41,943 nucleotides of DNA. Origin: Gammaproteobacteria bacterium. GTDB lineage: Bacteria > Pseudomonadota > Gammaproteobacteria > SZUA-140. The notes under the pieces are model-generated. The model was not told the DNA's origin. It ran no database searches and saw only the letters and a list, made by a program, of their open reading frames with translations. The stretch spans positions 1 through 41,943 of the forward strand of contig JADLET010000089.1 of NCBI GenBank assembly GCA_020845975.1. The letters run 5' to 3'. Position numbers and translations under genes: made by a program. Positions 30,475-41,943 of this stretch are shown piece by piece (position 1 is the first letter of the stretch; each line of letters starts with the position of its first letter).

Positions 30475-31947
30475 GTGAGTGACGAAGTCCTGGTCAATGT
30501 GACGCCGCGTGAAACCCGCGTCGCCCTCGTGGAGAACGGCCTGCTGCAGGAGGTGCACATCGAACGGGCCAGCAAGCGCGGCCTGGTCGGCAACATCTAT
30601 CGCGGTGTGGTCAGCCGTATCCTGCCCGGGATGCAGGCCGCCTTCGTCGACATCGGTCTGGAGCGCACGGCGTTTCTGCACGCCGCCGACATCCAGGCCG
30701 CGGGGGATGGCGGCGAGGAAGGCGTCCCGCGCAAGCCTCCGGAGAACATCGCAAGCCTGCTGCATGACGGGCAGCGGGTGCTGGTGCAGGTAATCAAGGA
30801 TCCGCTCGGCAGCAAGGGCGCCCGCCTCACCATGCATATCACCGTTCCGTCGCGCTACCTGGTGTATGTTCCCGAGATGAACAGTGTCGGGGTCTCCCAG
30901 AAGATCGAGCGTGAGGAAGAACGCCTGCGGCTGCGGGATCTGGTGCTCGAGCTGCGCGGTGAGGGCGGCGCCGGCGGCTACATCGTGCGCACCGCCGCGG
31001 AAGGCGTGGCGCGCGGCGAATTGCAGGAAGACATGAGCTTTCTCGCCAGGCTGTGGACATCGATCAGCCAGCGCGCGGCGGATCGCGGAGAGGACGGCCT
31101 CGTATATCAGGCGCTCCCGCTCGTGATGCGCATCCTGCGTGATTATCCCGGAAATCGCATCGAGACCGTGCGCATCGATTCGCGGGAAACCTGCCAGGCT
31201 GTGCTGGAGTTCGTTCGCAACTTCATCCCCGAACTTGTGTCCCGTATCGAGCACTACCCCGGCCAGCGCCCGATCTTTGATCTCTACTCGGTCGAGGACG
31301 AGATCCAGAAGGCGCTCAGGCGCAAGGTCCAGCTCAAGTCCGGCGGCTACCTGATCATCGACCAGACCGAGTCGATGACCACCATCGACGTCAATACCGG
31401 CGCCTTCGTTGGTCACCGCAATCTCGAGGAAACCATCTTCAAGACCAATCTGGAGGCCGCGCAGGCCATCGCGCGACAGCTCCGGCTGCGCAATCTGGGC
31501 GGCATCATCATCATCGATTTCATCGACATGCTCACGGAGGAGCACAAGCGGCAGGTGTTGCGCGCGCTGGAGAAGGCGATGGAGTCGGACCGCGCCAAGC
31601 GCTATATTTCCGAGGTGTCGCCGCTCGGCCTGGTGGAGATGACGCGCGAGCGTACCCGCGAAAGCCTGGAGCACATCCTGTGCGAACCCTGCCCGTCCTG
31701 CGAGGGGCGCGGACTGGTGAAGACACGCGAGACCGTGTGCTACGAGATCTTCCGCGAGATCCTGCGCGAGTCGCGCCAGTTCGAGGCCCGCGAGTTTCTG
31801 GTATTGGCCGCCCAGGGGGTGGTGGACCTGCTGCTGGACGAGGAATCGACCAGTCTGGCCGAGCTCGAGGCATTCATCGGCAAGTCGATCAGGCTGCAGG
31901 TCGAGTCGCTGTATACCCAGGAGCAGTTCGACGTAGTCATGCTGTGA
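30475..31947 (+). CDS. rng: Ribonuclease G
   Basis: 'VNVTPRETRVALVENGLLQEVHIER', 'GNIYRGVVSRILPGMQAAFVDIGLERTAFLH', 'TIDVNTGAFVG', 'GGIIIIDFIDM', 'CEPCPSCEGRG'. Confidence 0.98.
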   Translation: MSDEVLVNVTPRETRVALVENGLLQEVHIERASKRGLVGNIYRGVVSRILPGMQAAFVDIGLERTAFLHAADIQAAGDGGEEGVPRKPPENIASLLHDGQRVLVQVIKDPLGSKGARLTMHITVPSRYLVYVPEMNSVGVSQKIEREEERLRLRDLVLELRGEGGAGGYIVRTAAEGVARGELQEDMSFLARLWTSISQRAADRGEDGLVYQALPLVMRILRDYPGNRIETVRIDSRETCQAVLEFVRNFIPELVSRIEHYPGQRPIFDLYSVEDEIQKALRRKVQLKSGGYLIIDQTESMTTIDVNTGAFVGHRNLEETIFKTNLEAAQAIARQLRLRNLGGIIIIDFIDMLTEEHKRQVLRALEKAMESDRAKRYISEVSPLGLVEMTRERTRESLEHILCEPCPSCEGRGLVKTRETVCYEIFREILRESRQFEAREFLVLAAQGVVDLLLDEESTSLAELEAFIGKSIRLQVESLYTQEQFDVVML

Positions 31948-32002
31948 AAGCGGTTCCCCGTCATGCGTTTCACCCCTGCAACCCGGCGCGCGGGATTTTC
32001 CC

Positions 32003-35000
32003 TTGATCCGTCTCCTCTATAGTCGCCTGTGGCTGTTCGGGGCGGGTCTGGTCATCCTGCTCGCAGCGCTGTTGTCCGTCGCGCGCCTGCTGGCGCCCTA
32101 TGCGGCTGACTACCACGCGGACATCGAGCGGAAGGTCGGGGAGCTGATCGGCCAGCGCATCGAGATCGGCGCCGTCAGCATCGACTGGCGCCGTTTCGGG
32201 CCGCGCCTGCGGATGAACGACATTCGCCTGCGCGATGCGGAAAGCGGCCGCGAACTGGTGCGTTTTGTCCGCGGTGACATCGAGGTCGATCTGCTGGTAT
32301 CCCTTCTGCGCGGCGGCTGGTATATCGATCAACTTACTGTCTCCGGGGCGAGTCTGGTGGTCGTCCGTGCCGAAGACGGTGGGCTGAGTATTGCGGGGAT
32401 CGACGTGCCGGCGCCCGCGGAAGAGCTATCGGAAGACGACGTTGATCCGCTGTTGGCGTGGGTGCTCTCACAGGGCCGCCTCGCGGTGGATGACGTCGAG
32501 CTGGATTGGATCGACCGCCACGGACCGCGGCCGGCCGAGTTCCATTTCAGCGCCGTGAGCCTGGAAATGGACAACGCCGGGGCGCGCCACCAATTCACCG
32601 GATCGGCCCTGTTACCGGATCTGGTCGGGCAACGTTTTTCCTTCGCCATCGATGCCCGCGGTGAACCGGCGCGCCCGCAGGACTGGAATGCGCTGTTCTA
32701 TGTGGATGGCATCGGCCTGCGCCTGGCCGGGCTGTTACAGGAAATGACGGTCGCCGGGCTGGCGCTGCGCGATGGCAGCGCCAGCGCCCGGTTGTGGGGG
32801 GAATGGCGGCATGGACGAATGGCACGGCTGGAAGGCATCGCCTCGGCCGCGGGCCTCAGGCTGGCGGGCGCCCGTGTGGATGCCACGCCAGTACTGGATA
32901 TCGATGCCGTCTCGGGTCGTTTCGCCTGGCGCCGGAAGGGCGACGGCTGGCGTGTCGATGCCAATGATCTTACGCTCGCCCGCGCCGGCAGGGTGTGGCC
33001 TGCCAGCAGTTTCGGCCTGCAATACCAGGAGCCCCGCGACGATGCTCCGGGCGGTGTGCGTCTGCATGCCGGGTATGTCGATCTGGGTGACGCGGCCGAC
33101 GTGCTCCTGCTCAGCGATGTGCTTGCACCCCGCCAGGCGGAGATCCTCGAGCAACTGGCGCCCCGCGGACGCCTGCGGGATGTCGATCTGCTATTCGATG
33201 CCTCCATGGTTGCCCCCACCCTGGTGCGAGCGGATTTCGAGGAGCTGTCCACCTCTCCCTGGGAACGGGCGCCCGGCATGACGGGCATGGACGGCCGGTT
33301 CGTCGCGGATGCGTACGGGGGCCGTATCGATCTGGACGCCGTCGCGGCCGATGTGCGCTTTCCGCGCCTGTTCCGCGCCCCGTTGCCGGTGGATGTGCTG
33401 CGCGGGGAGCTGCGCTGGACTCGTGACGCTGGCGGCTGGCGCGTATCGGCGCCTCGGTTGGAGCTGCGCAACGAAGACCTGGTGATGCATTTGTGGGGAG
33501 GTTTCGACGCCCCGGCCGGCGGCCTGGCGCCGACCCTCGCCGTGTTTGGCGATTTTCAGGCGGAATCGGTTGAACACACCTCGCGCTATCTGCCGGTGGG
33601 CGTGATGCCGGAGGGGACGGTACGCTGGCTGGATCGCTCGATTCTGGGCGGATCGGTGCCGCGCGGGACCCTGATGTTCTTCGGCTCGCCGGGATCATTT
33701 CCCTTCGATCGCGATGACGGCAGATTCCGCATTGATTTCGATGTGCGCAAAGGGGTACTGGACTACGCCGTCGACTGGCCGCCGCTCGACCAGGTCGAGG
33801 CCAACGTGGTTTTCGATGGTCGTCGCATGGAGATCCACGCGGCCGATGGGCGCAGTCTCGCGTCCATGGTGACGCAGGCGGAGATCATTATTGCGGATAT
33901 GAGGGGGCGTCCCGCCGTGCTCGATATCGATGGCCGGGTGAAGGGGCCCACGCAGGATGTGCTGCGGTATCTGCGCGAAAGTCCCTTGCGCAAGCGCTTC
34001 GGGGCCTATGTCGCCGACCTCCATGCGGGGGGCGACAGCCGGCTCGGTCTCAAGCTCGCTATTCCGCTGAACGACGTCTCGGCCACGCGGGTGGATGGCC
34101 GCCTGTATCTGGACGGCAGTCAATTACGGACAAGCGGCGGCGCCTTCGACATGGAGCGGATCCGTGGCGAACTGGGGTTTTCCGAGGCCGGACTGGACGC
34201 GCGCGGCATAGAGGCGGACATCATCGGATTGCCGGCCCGTATCGACGTGCTTACGGAGAGCGGAGCGGGTGGGCCGCGGACCCGGGTGACCGCTGCCGGC
34301 CGGGCCGATACCGCCGTGCTCGAGCGCTGGTCCCGCCTGCCGATGCTCAGTCGTATCCGGAGCGGCGCCCTGCCGTGGGAGGCGGAGCTGCATATCCCCG
34401 GGGCCGAGACAGAGGAGATCCGCCCCGAACTCTCGATCGCGGTTGATCTGACGGAGGCGGAGCTGGATTTCCCGCCACCCCTGCGCAAGCCGGCGGGTGA
34501 GCCGCTCCGGATGCGGATAGACGCCGTGGTGCCGCATGCCAGCGAGCGTCCTGTCCGCATGCGTATGGGCGATCGCCTTACAGGTCTGTTTGAACTGGAC
34601 GATGAGCTGCAGTTGCGCCGCGGCGAGCTGCGCGTCGGCGCCGGCGCGGCGGAATTGCCGGACAGCAGCGGGCTGCGCATCGCGGGTCGGTTTGAACATC
34701 TGGCGTACGCGGAGTGGGCCGAGCTATTTTCCGCTGTGCCGGCGACGGAGGGGGCGCCCGGCGCGATGGCGACTCCGGCGGTTACCGGCTTTGACCTGTT
34801 CGCGGACGAGGCGGAATTCTTTGGTCGCGCCTATCACCAGGCGCATATCGTGGGCAGGCGCGAGACCCCGGGTTGGGCGCTGCGGGTGGCCAGCGCGGAA
34901 TTGCAGGGCGATATCGCCATCCCGGCGGATTCGCGCACGCCCTGGACCATGGATCTCGACCGGCTGTATCTGAAGGCGCCACCGGAGCCGGCGGGGACCG

Positions 35001-35863
35001 GGGAAGACAGTGCGCCGACGCGCGGGCCAGACCCGCGCGAACTGCCTGCGGTGCGCCTCCAGAGCCAGGATTTCCGCTATAACGACATCGCCTTTGGAAA
35101 CCTCGATCTCGCAGCCTCGCGCCAGGAGGCCGGCCTGCGTCTGGACCGTTTGCTGTTGTCCTCCCGGCATATGCGCATCGACGCCAAGGGCGACTGGGTC
35201 GTGAGCGTGGACGGGCAGTCCTCGGCGTTCAGCATCAAGTTGGACAGCGACGATTTCGGCGCGGCGCTGACGGACCTGGGTTATGCCGGCACCATCGATG
35301 AGGGCAAGGCGCATCTCGATATCAATGCGAGCTGGGACGGGCCGCCCACCGATTTCGCGCTGGAACATCTGGACGGATCGATGGGCATGAAGGTCGAGAA
35401 TGGCCGCCTGCTCGACGTTGAGCCGGGCGCGGGACGCATTTTCGGTCTGCTCAGTCTGCAGTATCTGCCGCGTCGCTTGAGTCTCGATTTCAGCGATTTT
35501 TTCCGCAAGGGTTTCAGCTTCGACAGTATCCTCGGGAACTTCGCGATCAAGGACGGCCGCGCCTCGACGCATGACCTGCTCATGGACGGGCCGGCGGCCA
35601 GGATCGCGGTCGACGGGGGCATCGATCTCGCGGCCAGGACTTATGACCAGACCGTGGTGGTGACCCCGAGCGTCACTTCCGGCCTGCCGGTCGCCGGCGC
35701 CGTCGCCGGGGGAATGGGGGTTGGCGCCGTGATTCTGTTGATGGAAAAGATGCTCCGACCGATCATTGAACGCCTGACGCGAATCACGTATCGCGTTACC
35801 GGGGGCTGGAGCGATCCGGTGATCGAACGCCTGCAGGATGCGGAGCGTTCCGATAACAGGTAA
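32003..35863 (+). CDS. yhdP: YhdP-like AsmA/DUF3971 family protein
   Basis: Single N-terminal TM, very long beta-rich protein (1286 aa), position rng-yhdP-nit; C-terminal 'GAGRIFGLLSLQYLPRRLSLDFSDFFRKGFSFDSILGNFAIKDGRASTHDLLMDGPAARI'. Confidence 0.92.
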   Translation: MIRLLYSRLWLFGAGLVILLAALLSVARLLAPYAADYHADIERKVGELIGQRIEIGAVSIDWRRFGPRLRMNDIRLRDAESGRELVRFVRGDIEVDLLVSLLRGGWYIDQLTVSGASLVVVRAEDGGLSIAGIDVPAPAEELSEDDVDPLLAWVLSQGRLAVDDVELDWIDRHGPRPAEFHFSAVSLEMDNAGARHQFTGSALLPDLVGQRFSFAIDARGEPARPQDWNALFYVDGIGLRLAGLLQEMTVAGLALRDGSASARLWGEWRHGRMARLEGIASAAGLRLAGARVDATPVLDIDAVSGRFAWRRKGDGWRVDANDLTLARAGRVWPASSFGLQYQEPRDDAPGGVRLHAGYVDLGDAADVLLLSDVLAPRQAEILEQLAPRGRLRDVDLLFDASMVAPTLVRADFEELSTSPWERAPGMTGMDGRFVADAYGGRIDLDAVAADVRFPRLFRAPLPVDVLRGELRWTRDAGGWRVSAPRLELRNEDLVMHLWGGFDAPAGGLAPTLAVFGDFQAESVEHTSRYLPVGVMPEGTVRWLDRSILGGSVPRGTLMFFGSPGSFPFDRDDGRFRIDFDVRKGVLDYAVDWPPLDQVEANVVFDGRRMEIHAADGRSLASMVTQAEIIIADMRGRPAVLDIDGRVKGPTQDVLRYLRESPLRKRFGAYVADLHAGGDSRLGLKLAIPLNDVSATRVDGRLYLDGSQLRTSGGAFDMERIRGELGFSEAGLDARGIEADIIGLPARIDVLTESGAGGPRTRVTAAGRADTAVLERWSRLPMLSRIRSGALPWEAELHIPGAETEEIRPELSIAVDLTEAELDFPPPLRKPAGEPLRMRIDAVVPHASERPVRMRMGDRLTGLFELDDELQLRRGELRVGAGAAELPDSSGLRIAGRFEHLAYAEWAELFSAVPATEGAPGAMATPAVTGFDLFADEAEFFGRAYHQAHIVGRRETPGWALRVASAELQGDIAIPADSRTPWTMDLDRLYLKAPPEPAGTGEDSAPTRGPDPRELPAVRLQSQDFRYNDIAFGNLDLAASRQEAGLRLDRLLLSSRHMRIDAKGDWVVSVDGQSSAFSIKLDSDDFGAALTDLGYAGTIDEGKAHLDINASWDGPPTDFALEHLDGSMGMKVENGRLLDVEPGAGRIFGLLSLQYLPRRLSLDFSDFFRKGFSFDSILGNFAIKDGRASTHDLLMDGPAARIAVDGGIDLAARTYDQTVVVTPSVTSGLPVAGAVAGGMGVGAVILLMEKMLRPIIERLTRITYRVTGGWSDPVIERLQDAERSDNR

Positions 35864-35913
35864 TATTTGCGCGCCGGAAACCCTCGCGGCGGGACCACCA
35901 GAGAGAAACCGAG

Positions 35914-36762
35914 ATGCACAGTCGAGTCGCAGCGATACAAATGGCCTCGGGGCCGAGCGTTAGCACCAACCTGATGGAGGCTGGCCGGCTGATCGCGCGC
36001 GCCGCGGCTGCGGGCGCCGAGCTGGTCGTACTGCCGGAGAATTTCGCGCTGATGGGCATGACCGAGCGTGACAAGGTACAGGTGCGGGAGGAAGAGGGGC
36101 ACGGACCAATTCAGGATTTTCTCGCCGCGCGCGCGCGCGAGCACGGGATCTGGATCGTAGGCGGCACGCTGCCGCTTGCCGCGCCCGCTGCCGACAAGGT
36201 GTACGCCGCCTGCCTGCTGTTCGACGCGCAAGGCAAGCAGGTGGCGCGCTACGACAAGATGCATCTGTTCGACGTCATGCTCGAGCAGAGCGGGGAGCGC
36301 TATGCTGAGTCGCAGACCATAGCCCCGGGAGAGCAGGTGGTGGTGGCTGACACGCCGTTCGGTCGCCTCGGCCTCGCGGTCTGCTATGACCTGCGTTTCC
36401 CCGAATTGTTTCGCCGCATGTCAGACCTGCGGGTGGAAATCATCGCCCTGCCATCCGCATTCACCGCGCTGACGGGCAAGGCACACTGGGAGTCGCTGGT
36501 GCGCGTGCGCGCCATCGAGAACCAGAGCTATATGATCGCGGCGGCGCAGGGCGGATATCATTTCAACGGCCGCGAGACCTATGGCGACAGCATGATCGTC
36601 GATCCGTGGGGCGCGGTGCTGGAGCGCCTGCCGCGCGGCGCCGGCGTGATCAGCGCCGAGATCGACCTCGCCTACCTGGCGCGCATTCGCCGCAATTTCC
36701 CATCCCTGCAGCACCGGCGCCGCGAAATTTTCGCTGGTCTGCCGGGTGAGCCGGGTCGATAA
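35914..36762 (+). CDS. Carbon-nitrogen hydrolase (Nit1-like amidase)
   Basis: 'RVAAIQMASGPSV', catalytic 'LPENFALMG', 'KMHLFDV', 'GLAVCYDLRFPELFR', 'RVRAIENQSYMIAAAQGG'. Confidence 0.95.
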   Translation: MHSRVAAIQMASGPSVSTNLMEAGRLIARAAAAGAELVVLPENFALMGMTERDKVQVREEEGHGPIQDFLAARAREHGIWIVGGTLPLAAPAADKVYAACLLFDAQGKQVARYDKMHLFDVMLEQSGERYAESQTIAPGEQVVVADTPFGRLGLAVCYDLRFPELFRRMSDLRVEIIALPSAFTALTGKAHWESLVRVRAIENQSYMIAAAQGGYHFNGRETYGDSMIVDPWGAVLERLPRGAGVISAEIDLAYLARIRRNFPSLQHRRREIFAGLPGEPGR

Positions 36763-36798
36763 TAGGCCGATGCAGCGGTTTCCAACAGTGTCGGGCCG

Positions 36799-37605
36799 AT
36801 GACCGGGGGCACGGAAAATCTGGTCAGTGTCCGCAATCTGGTATTCCGGTTTGGGCGGCGCGTGATTTTCGACGATGTCGATATCGACATCCGGCGTGGC
36901 GCGGTTACCGCCATCATGGGCCCGAGCGGCACCGGCAAGACGACCCTGTTGCGCCTGATCGGCGGGCAGTTGCGTCCCGATTCCGGCAGCGTCAACGTGG
37001 ACGGCGCCGAGGTGACGACCCTGCGCCGCAAGGCGCTGTTCGAGTTGCGCAAGCGCATGGGCATGATGTTTCAGACCGGGGCGCTGTTCACTTCGCTCAG
37101 TGTGTACGATAATGTCGCCTTTCCGTTGCGCGAACATACCCTTCTGCCGGAATCCCTTATCCGCGATCTGGTGCTGCTCAAGCTGCAGGCGGTCGGGCTG
37201 CGCGGCGCGCGCGACCTGATGCCCTCGGAGCTTTCCGGCGGCATGGCCCGGCGGGTGGCGCTGGCGCGCGCCATCGCACTTGACCCGATGATGATCATGT
37301 ACGACGAGCCCTTCACCGGGCAGGATCCGATCACGGTGGGTGTGATCATGAAGCTGATTCGCATGCTCAATGACAGTCTGGGCATGACCAGCATCATCGT
37401 TTCGCACGACGTGCAGGAGGTTTCGGCCATTTCGGATTACATTTACATGCTCTCGAACGGCAAGGTGATCGGTCAGGGCGCACCGGCGGAACTTGGCCGT
37501 TCCGCCTCACCCTGGGTGCGGCAGTTTCTCGACGCGCAGCCGGACGGGCCGGTCCCGTTCCACTATCCGGCCGTGGAGCTGACGCAGGACCTGCTTGATG
37601 CGTGA
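36799..37605 (+). CDS. mlaF: Phospholipid ABC transporter ATP-binding protein
   Basis: Walker A 'GPSGTGKTTLLRLIGG', signature 'LSGGMARRVALARAIALDPMMIMYDEPFTGQDPI'. Confidence 0.97.
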   Translation: MTGGTENLVSVRNLVFRFGRRVIFDDVDIDIRRGAVTAIMGPSGTGKTTLLRLIGGQLRPDSGSVNVDGAEVTTLRRKALFELRKRMGMMFQTGALFTSLSVYDNVAFPLREHTLLPESLIRDLVLLKLQAVGLRGARDLMPSELSGGMARRVALARAIALDPMMIMYDEPFTGQDPITVGVIMKLIRMLNDSLGMTSIIVSHDVQEVSAISDYIYMLSNGKVIGQGAPAELGRSASPWVRQFLDAQPDGPVPFHYPAVELTQDLLDA

Positions 37606-37641
37606 CCCCGGGGAGCAGCGGCGGGCCAGAGAGGCGCGCGC

Positions 37642-38424
37642 ATGATCAATCTGCTGCGGCGCCTCGGGCGTGGCGGGCTGGGTTTCTTCGAACGACTGGG
37701 ACGCGCGCACCTGTTCGTGCTGCGCGTGTTCGCGGGCATCCCCGCGCTGGTTACCCAGCCTGGGCTGGTGATCGCCCAGCTCCATTCGGTGGGTGTGCTG
37801 TCGCTGGTCATCATCGTTGTGTCTGGGCTCAATGTCGGTATGGTGCTGGGGCTGCAGACTTACAATACCCTGGTGGATTTCGGGGCCGAGGCCTCGCTTG
37901 GCCCGGTGGTTGCCCTGTCACTCCTGCGCGAGCTGGGGCCGGTGGTCGCTGCCCTGTTGTTCGCCGGTCGGGCCGGCTCGGCCCTGACGGCGGAGATCGG
38001 GCTGATGAAGGCGACCGAACAGTTGTCCGGCATGGAGATGATGGCGGTCGACCCGATCCGGCGGATCGTGGCCCCCCGTTTTCTCGCCGGCATAATATCC
38101 ATGCCTCTGCTGGCGACGATCTTCAGCGCCGTCGGCATCATGGGCGGATATTTCGTCGGCGTGGGACTGCTCGGCGTCGATGACGGGGCCTTCTGGTCCC
38201 AGATGCAGTCCAAGGTCGACTGGCACGAGGACGTGCTCAACGGCATTATCAAGAGTATCGTTTTCGGCGTCGTGGTGGCCTGGATCGCGGTTTTCGAGGG
38301 GTACGACGCCGTGCCGACCACTGAGGGCGTCAGTCGCGCCACCACGCGCACGGTGGTGTATGCCTCACTGGCCGTGCTGGGTCTGGATTTCGTATTGACC
38401 GCGCTGATGTTCGGGGACATTTGA
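37642..38424 (+). CDS. mlaE: Phospholipid ABC transporter permease
   Basis: '[60 protein letters not shown]'. Confidence 0.97.
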   Translation: MINLLRRLGRGGLGFFERLGRAHLFVLRVFAGIPALVTQPGLVIAQLHSVGVLSLVIIVVSGLNVGMVLGLQTYNTLVDFGAEASLGPVVALSLLRELGPVVAALLFAGRAGSALTAEIGLMKATEQLSGMEMMAVDPIRRIVAPRFLAGIISMPLLATIFSAVGIMGGYFVGVGLLGVDDGAFWSQMQSKVDWHEDVLNGIIKSIVFGVVVAWIAVFEGYDAVPTTEGVSRATTRTVVYASLAVLGLDFVLTALMFGDI

Positions 38425-38425
38425 T

Positions 38426-38902
38426 ATGATAAACGGCAAGATGGTCGAGATTATGGTCGGGCTGTTCGTCGCGGCGGGGATTGCCGCGCTGTTCATGCTC
38501 GCGATGAAGGTCAGCAACCTGAACGCATTCAGCGTCAAGGATGGCTACCACCTGAAGGCGCACTTCGACAACATCGGGGGGCTCAAGGTGCAGTCGCCGG
38601 TCAGCGCCAGTGGCGTCAGGATCGGGCGCGTGGTGGAGATCGAATACGATCAGGACAGCTATGAGGCCGAAGTCAGCATGGTGATCGATCCGAAATACAA
38701 CCGGCTGCCGACCGACACCACCGCCGGGATCTATACCTCCGGGTTGCTTGGCGAACAGTACATCAGTCTGGAGCCCGGCGGCTCGGATACTTTTCTCGGG
38801 GAAGGGGACCGTCTGACCCTGACCCAGTCGGCGCTGGTGCTGGAGCGGATCATTGGCCAGTTTATGTTCAGTCAGGCCGCGGAAGGTGTGACAAAGCAAT
38901 AG
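38426..38902 (+). CDS. mlaD: Phospholipid ABC transporter substrate-binding MCE protein
   Basis: 'VEIMVGLFVAAGIAALFMLAMKVSNL', MCE domain 'YHLKAHFDNIGGLKVQSPVSASGVRIGRV', 'GLLGEQYISLEPGG'. Confidence 0.97.
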   Translation: MINGKMVEIMVGLFVAAGIAALFMLAMKVSNLNAFSVKDGYHLKAHFDNIGGLKVQSPVSASGVRIGRVVEIEYDQDSYEAEVSMVIDPKYNRLPTDTTAGIYTSGLLGEQYISLEPGGSDTFLGEGDRLTLTQSALVLERIIGQFMFSQAAEGVTKQ

Positions 38903-38904
38903 CC

Positions 38905-39561
38905 ATGGTTCCCTTGTTCAAGAGATTCATGTCGATGTTCCGGGACGTCCGGTCCTGTGCCGGCCTGTGTGGCCTGCTGCTGATCCTCGCACTGGGGGCG
39001 TCTCCGGCGCGGGCCGGCGGCAGCGCGCTCGATCTGGTGCGCGATACGTCGATCGAAGTGCAGAAGGTCTTGCAGCAGAGGCATGTCGAGCTGGAGAAGA
39101 AGCCTGGACTGATTTATGGCGTGGTGGAGGAATATCTTCTCCCTCACTTTGACTTCGAGCGGATGTCGCAACTGGTGCTGGGCAAGAACTGGCGCACCGC
39201 GACGCCCGCTGAGCGGCAGCAGTTCGTGGAGGAGTTCCGCCTGCTGCTGGTGCGTACCTACGCCACGGCGATGCTCAAGTACTCTGATCAGAAGATCAAT
39301 TTTCTTCCGGGGCGCGGCAAGGCGGGCGATGGCGAGGAGGTTGTGCAGACCGAGGTCGAGCAGGATGGCGGGCCGCCGATCCCGATCGATTACAGCCTCT
39401 ACCGCATGGGTGATGCCTGGAAGGTGTTCGACGTCAAGATCGATAATGTGAGCCTGGTGGTGAATTATCGCGGCACCTTCGCCAGCGAGATACGCGGCGG
39501 CGGTCTGGCCGCGCTGATTCAGAAACTGCGCGCACGCAACCAGCAGGCGGCCAATGAGTGA
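38905..39561 (+). CDS. mlaC: Periplasmic phospholipid-binding protein
   Basis: 'LLPHFDFERMSQLVLGKNWRTATPAERQQFVEEFRLLLVRTYATAMLKYSDQKI', 'VFDVKIDNVSLVVNYRGTFASEIRGGGLAALIQKL'. Confidence 0.96.
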   Translation: MVPLFKRFMSMFRDVRSCAGLCGLLLILALGASPARAGGSALDLVRDTSIEVQKVLQQRHVELEKKPGLIYGVVEEYLLPHFDFERMSQLVLGKNWRTATPAERQQFVEEFRLLLVRTYATAMLKYSDQKINFLPGRGKAGDGEEVVQTEVEQDGGPPIPIDYSLYRMGDAWKVFDVKIDNVSLVVNYRGTFASEIRGGGLAALIQKLRARNQQAANE

Positions 39562-39874
39562 GATCCGGGTCGATCCCGGTGATCCGGCGGTGCTGAATGT
39601 GAGCGGGGAGCTGAATTTTTCCACTGTGCCCGCCTTGCTCGAACGCGGCTCCGCGCTGCTCGCGGGGTGCGAAGGCCAGGTTCGCCTTGATCTCGGGGGG
39701 GTGACGCGCGCCGACAGCGCGGGACTGGCGCTGCTAATCGAATGGCTGCGGGTTGCGCGCCGCGGCCGTGCACGCCTCGAGATCCGGAACATGCCGGCGC
39801 AGCTGCGGGCGATTGCCCGCGTGAGCGGCCTCGACAGCATCCTGCCCATGGGCGGGGCGGATGAGATAAAGTAA
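39554..39874 (+). CDS. mlaB: STAS-domain protein MlaB
   Basis: 'VRLDLGGVTRADSAGLALLIEWLRVARRGRARLEIRNMPAQLRAIARVSGLDSILPM'; overlaps mlaC end. Confidence 0.92.
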   Translation: MSEIRVDPGDPAVLNVSGELNFSTVPALLERGSALLAGCEGQVRLDLGGVTRADSAGLALLIEWLRVARRGRARLEIRNMPAQLRAIARVSGLDSILPMGGADEIK

Positions 39875-39937
39875 CAGGCTTCTGGTGGCGGCGCCCGCGT
39901 CGCCTGGCCCTTGGTTTTCAAGCTTTTGCTGGAGAAT

Positions 39938-40183
39938 ATGCAGGCAGATGAAATCAAGCGCATGATCGAGGCGGGAATTCCCGGCTGCGAGGCGCGTGTA
40001 AGCGGTGATGGAACCCACTTCGAGGCCGATGTGGTGTCTGCGGCCTTCGGCGGCAAGAGCCTGCTGGAGAAACATCGCATGGTCTACGCCACGCTGGGTG
40101 ACGGCATGCGCGGCGGCGCCATCCATGCCCTGTCGATCCGGCCGTACACGCCGGAGGAATGGGCGCGTCGCGGCATACGTTAA
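39938..40183 (+). CDS. ibaG: BolA family protein IbaG
   Basis: 'MQADEIKRMIEAGIPGCEARVSGDGTHFEADVVSAAFGGKSLLEKHRMVYATLGDGMRGGAIHALSIRPYTPEEW'. Confidence 0.95.
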   Translation: MQADEIKRMIEAGIPGCEARVSGDGTHFEADVVSAAFGGKSLLEKHRMVYATLGDGMRGGAIHALSIRPYTPEEWARRGIR

Positions 40184-40209
40184 GGCGCTGGCCCGTGCGG
40201 GCACGCTGA

Positions 40210-41508
<1,299 letters not shown>

Positions 41509-41530
41509 TGGCCGGCGGCAGGGGCGTGGC

Positions 41531-41943
41531 ATGATCACGATCGCGGTATCGAAGGGACGCATCCTGCTTGAGGCGCTGCCCTTGCTGGCCCGCGCCGGCA
41601 TAGCCCCCATCGATGACCCGCATACCAGCCGCAAACTGATCTTCGAGACCAGCCGCCAGGATGCCCGTCTGGTGGTGATTCGCGCCGCCGACGTGCCGAC
41701 CTTTGTCGAGCATGGGGCCGCCGACATGGGTATCGCCGGCACGGATGTGCTGATGGAATACGGCGGTGGCGGGCTGTACGAACCGCTCGATCTCCGCATT
41801 GCGTGCTGCCGCCTGATGCTCGCGGGTCCGGAACAGCCCGTGCCGCGCCCCCGGCGCGCGCGCGTCGCGACAAAGTACGTCGAGACGGCCCGGCGCTACT
41901 TCGCCGCGCGCGGCGAACAGGTCGAGATCGTCAAGCTGTACGG
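41531..41943 (+). CDS. hisG: ATP phosphoribosyltransferase, N-terminal part (runs off window)
   Basis: Translated by eye: [78 protein letters not shown]...; absent from the supplied ORF list because it is open at the 3' end. Confidence 0.93.
   Translation, partial: MITIAVSKGRILLEALPLLARAGIAPIDDPHTSRKLIFETSRQDARLVVIRAADVPTFVEHGAADMGIAGTDVLMEYGGGGLYEPLDLRIACCRLMLAGPEQPVPRPRRARVATKYVETARRYFAARGEQVEIVKLY

Noticed and set aside
29806-31674. 622-aa minus-strand ORF opposite maf and rng
   Set aside because: Spans two recognised genes on the other strand; long only because of GC-rich codon bias.

Overview
This is a GC-rich, gammaproteobacterial-type chromosomal window in three blocks. (1) About 1-14.7 kb is an accessory TonB-dependent uptake region. 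It holds a truncated TonB-dependent receptor, a DUF815-type AAA+ ATPase, and a minus-strand module DUF3450 - long ExbB/TtpC-like - ExbB - ExbD - TonB - TPR protein. Also on the minus strand are an ECF sigma factor, a FecR anti-sigma factor, an STN-containing receptor, a short receptor, and a porin. (2) About 14.9-16.3 kb is an ammonium transporter with a visible sigma-54 promoter and two NtrC-like dyads. (3) About 16.4-41.9 kb is core genome: miaB-ybeZ-ybeY-corC-lnt / ybeL-like / leuS-lptE-holA-proA-nadD-rsfS-rlmH-maf-rng-yhdP-nit-mlaFEDCB-ibaG-murA-hisG (hisG cut by the window end). The most unusual signal is a set of four intergenic inverted repeats whose arms are built from 7-bp tandem units. 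They lie at lnt/ybeL, leuS/lptE, proA/nadD and rlmH/maf. Each locus keeps the same architecture (heptad arm - spacer - complementary heptad arm), but the heptad sequence is not the same at all loci. In the three co-directional pairs the distal arm ends at or very near the next start codon, replacing the usual purine-rich Shine-Dalgarno region. A second notable signal is an abrupt AT-rich, codon-shifted patch inside leuS that appears to carry an insertion relative to the E. coli protein. No tRNA, rRNA, CRISPR array, prophage or transposase gene was recognised. All calls come from reading sequence and translations; no database search was run.
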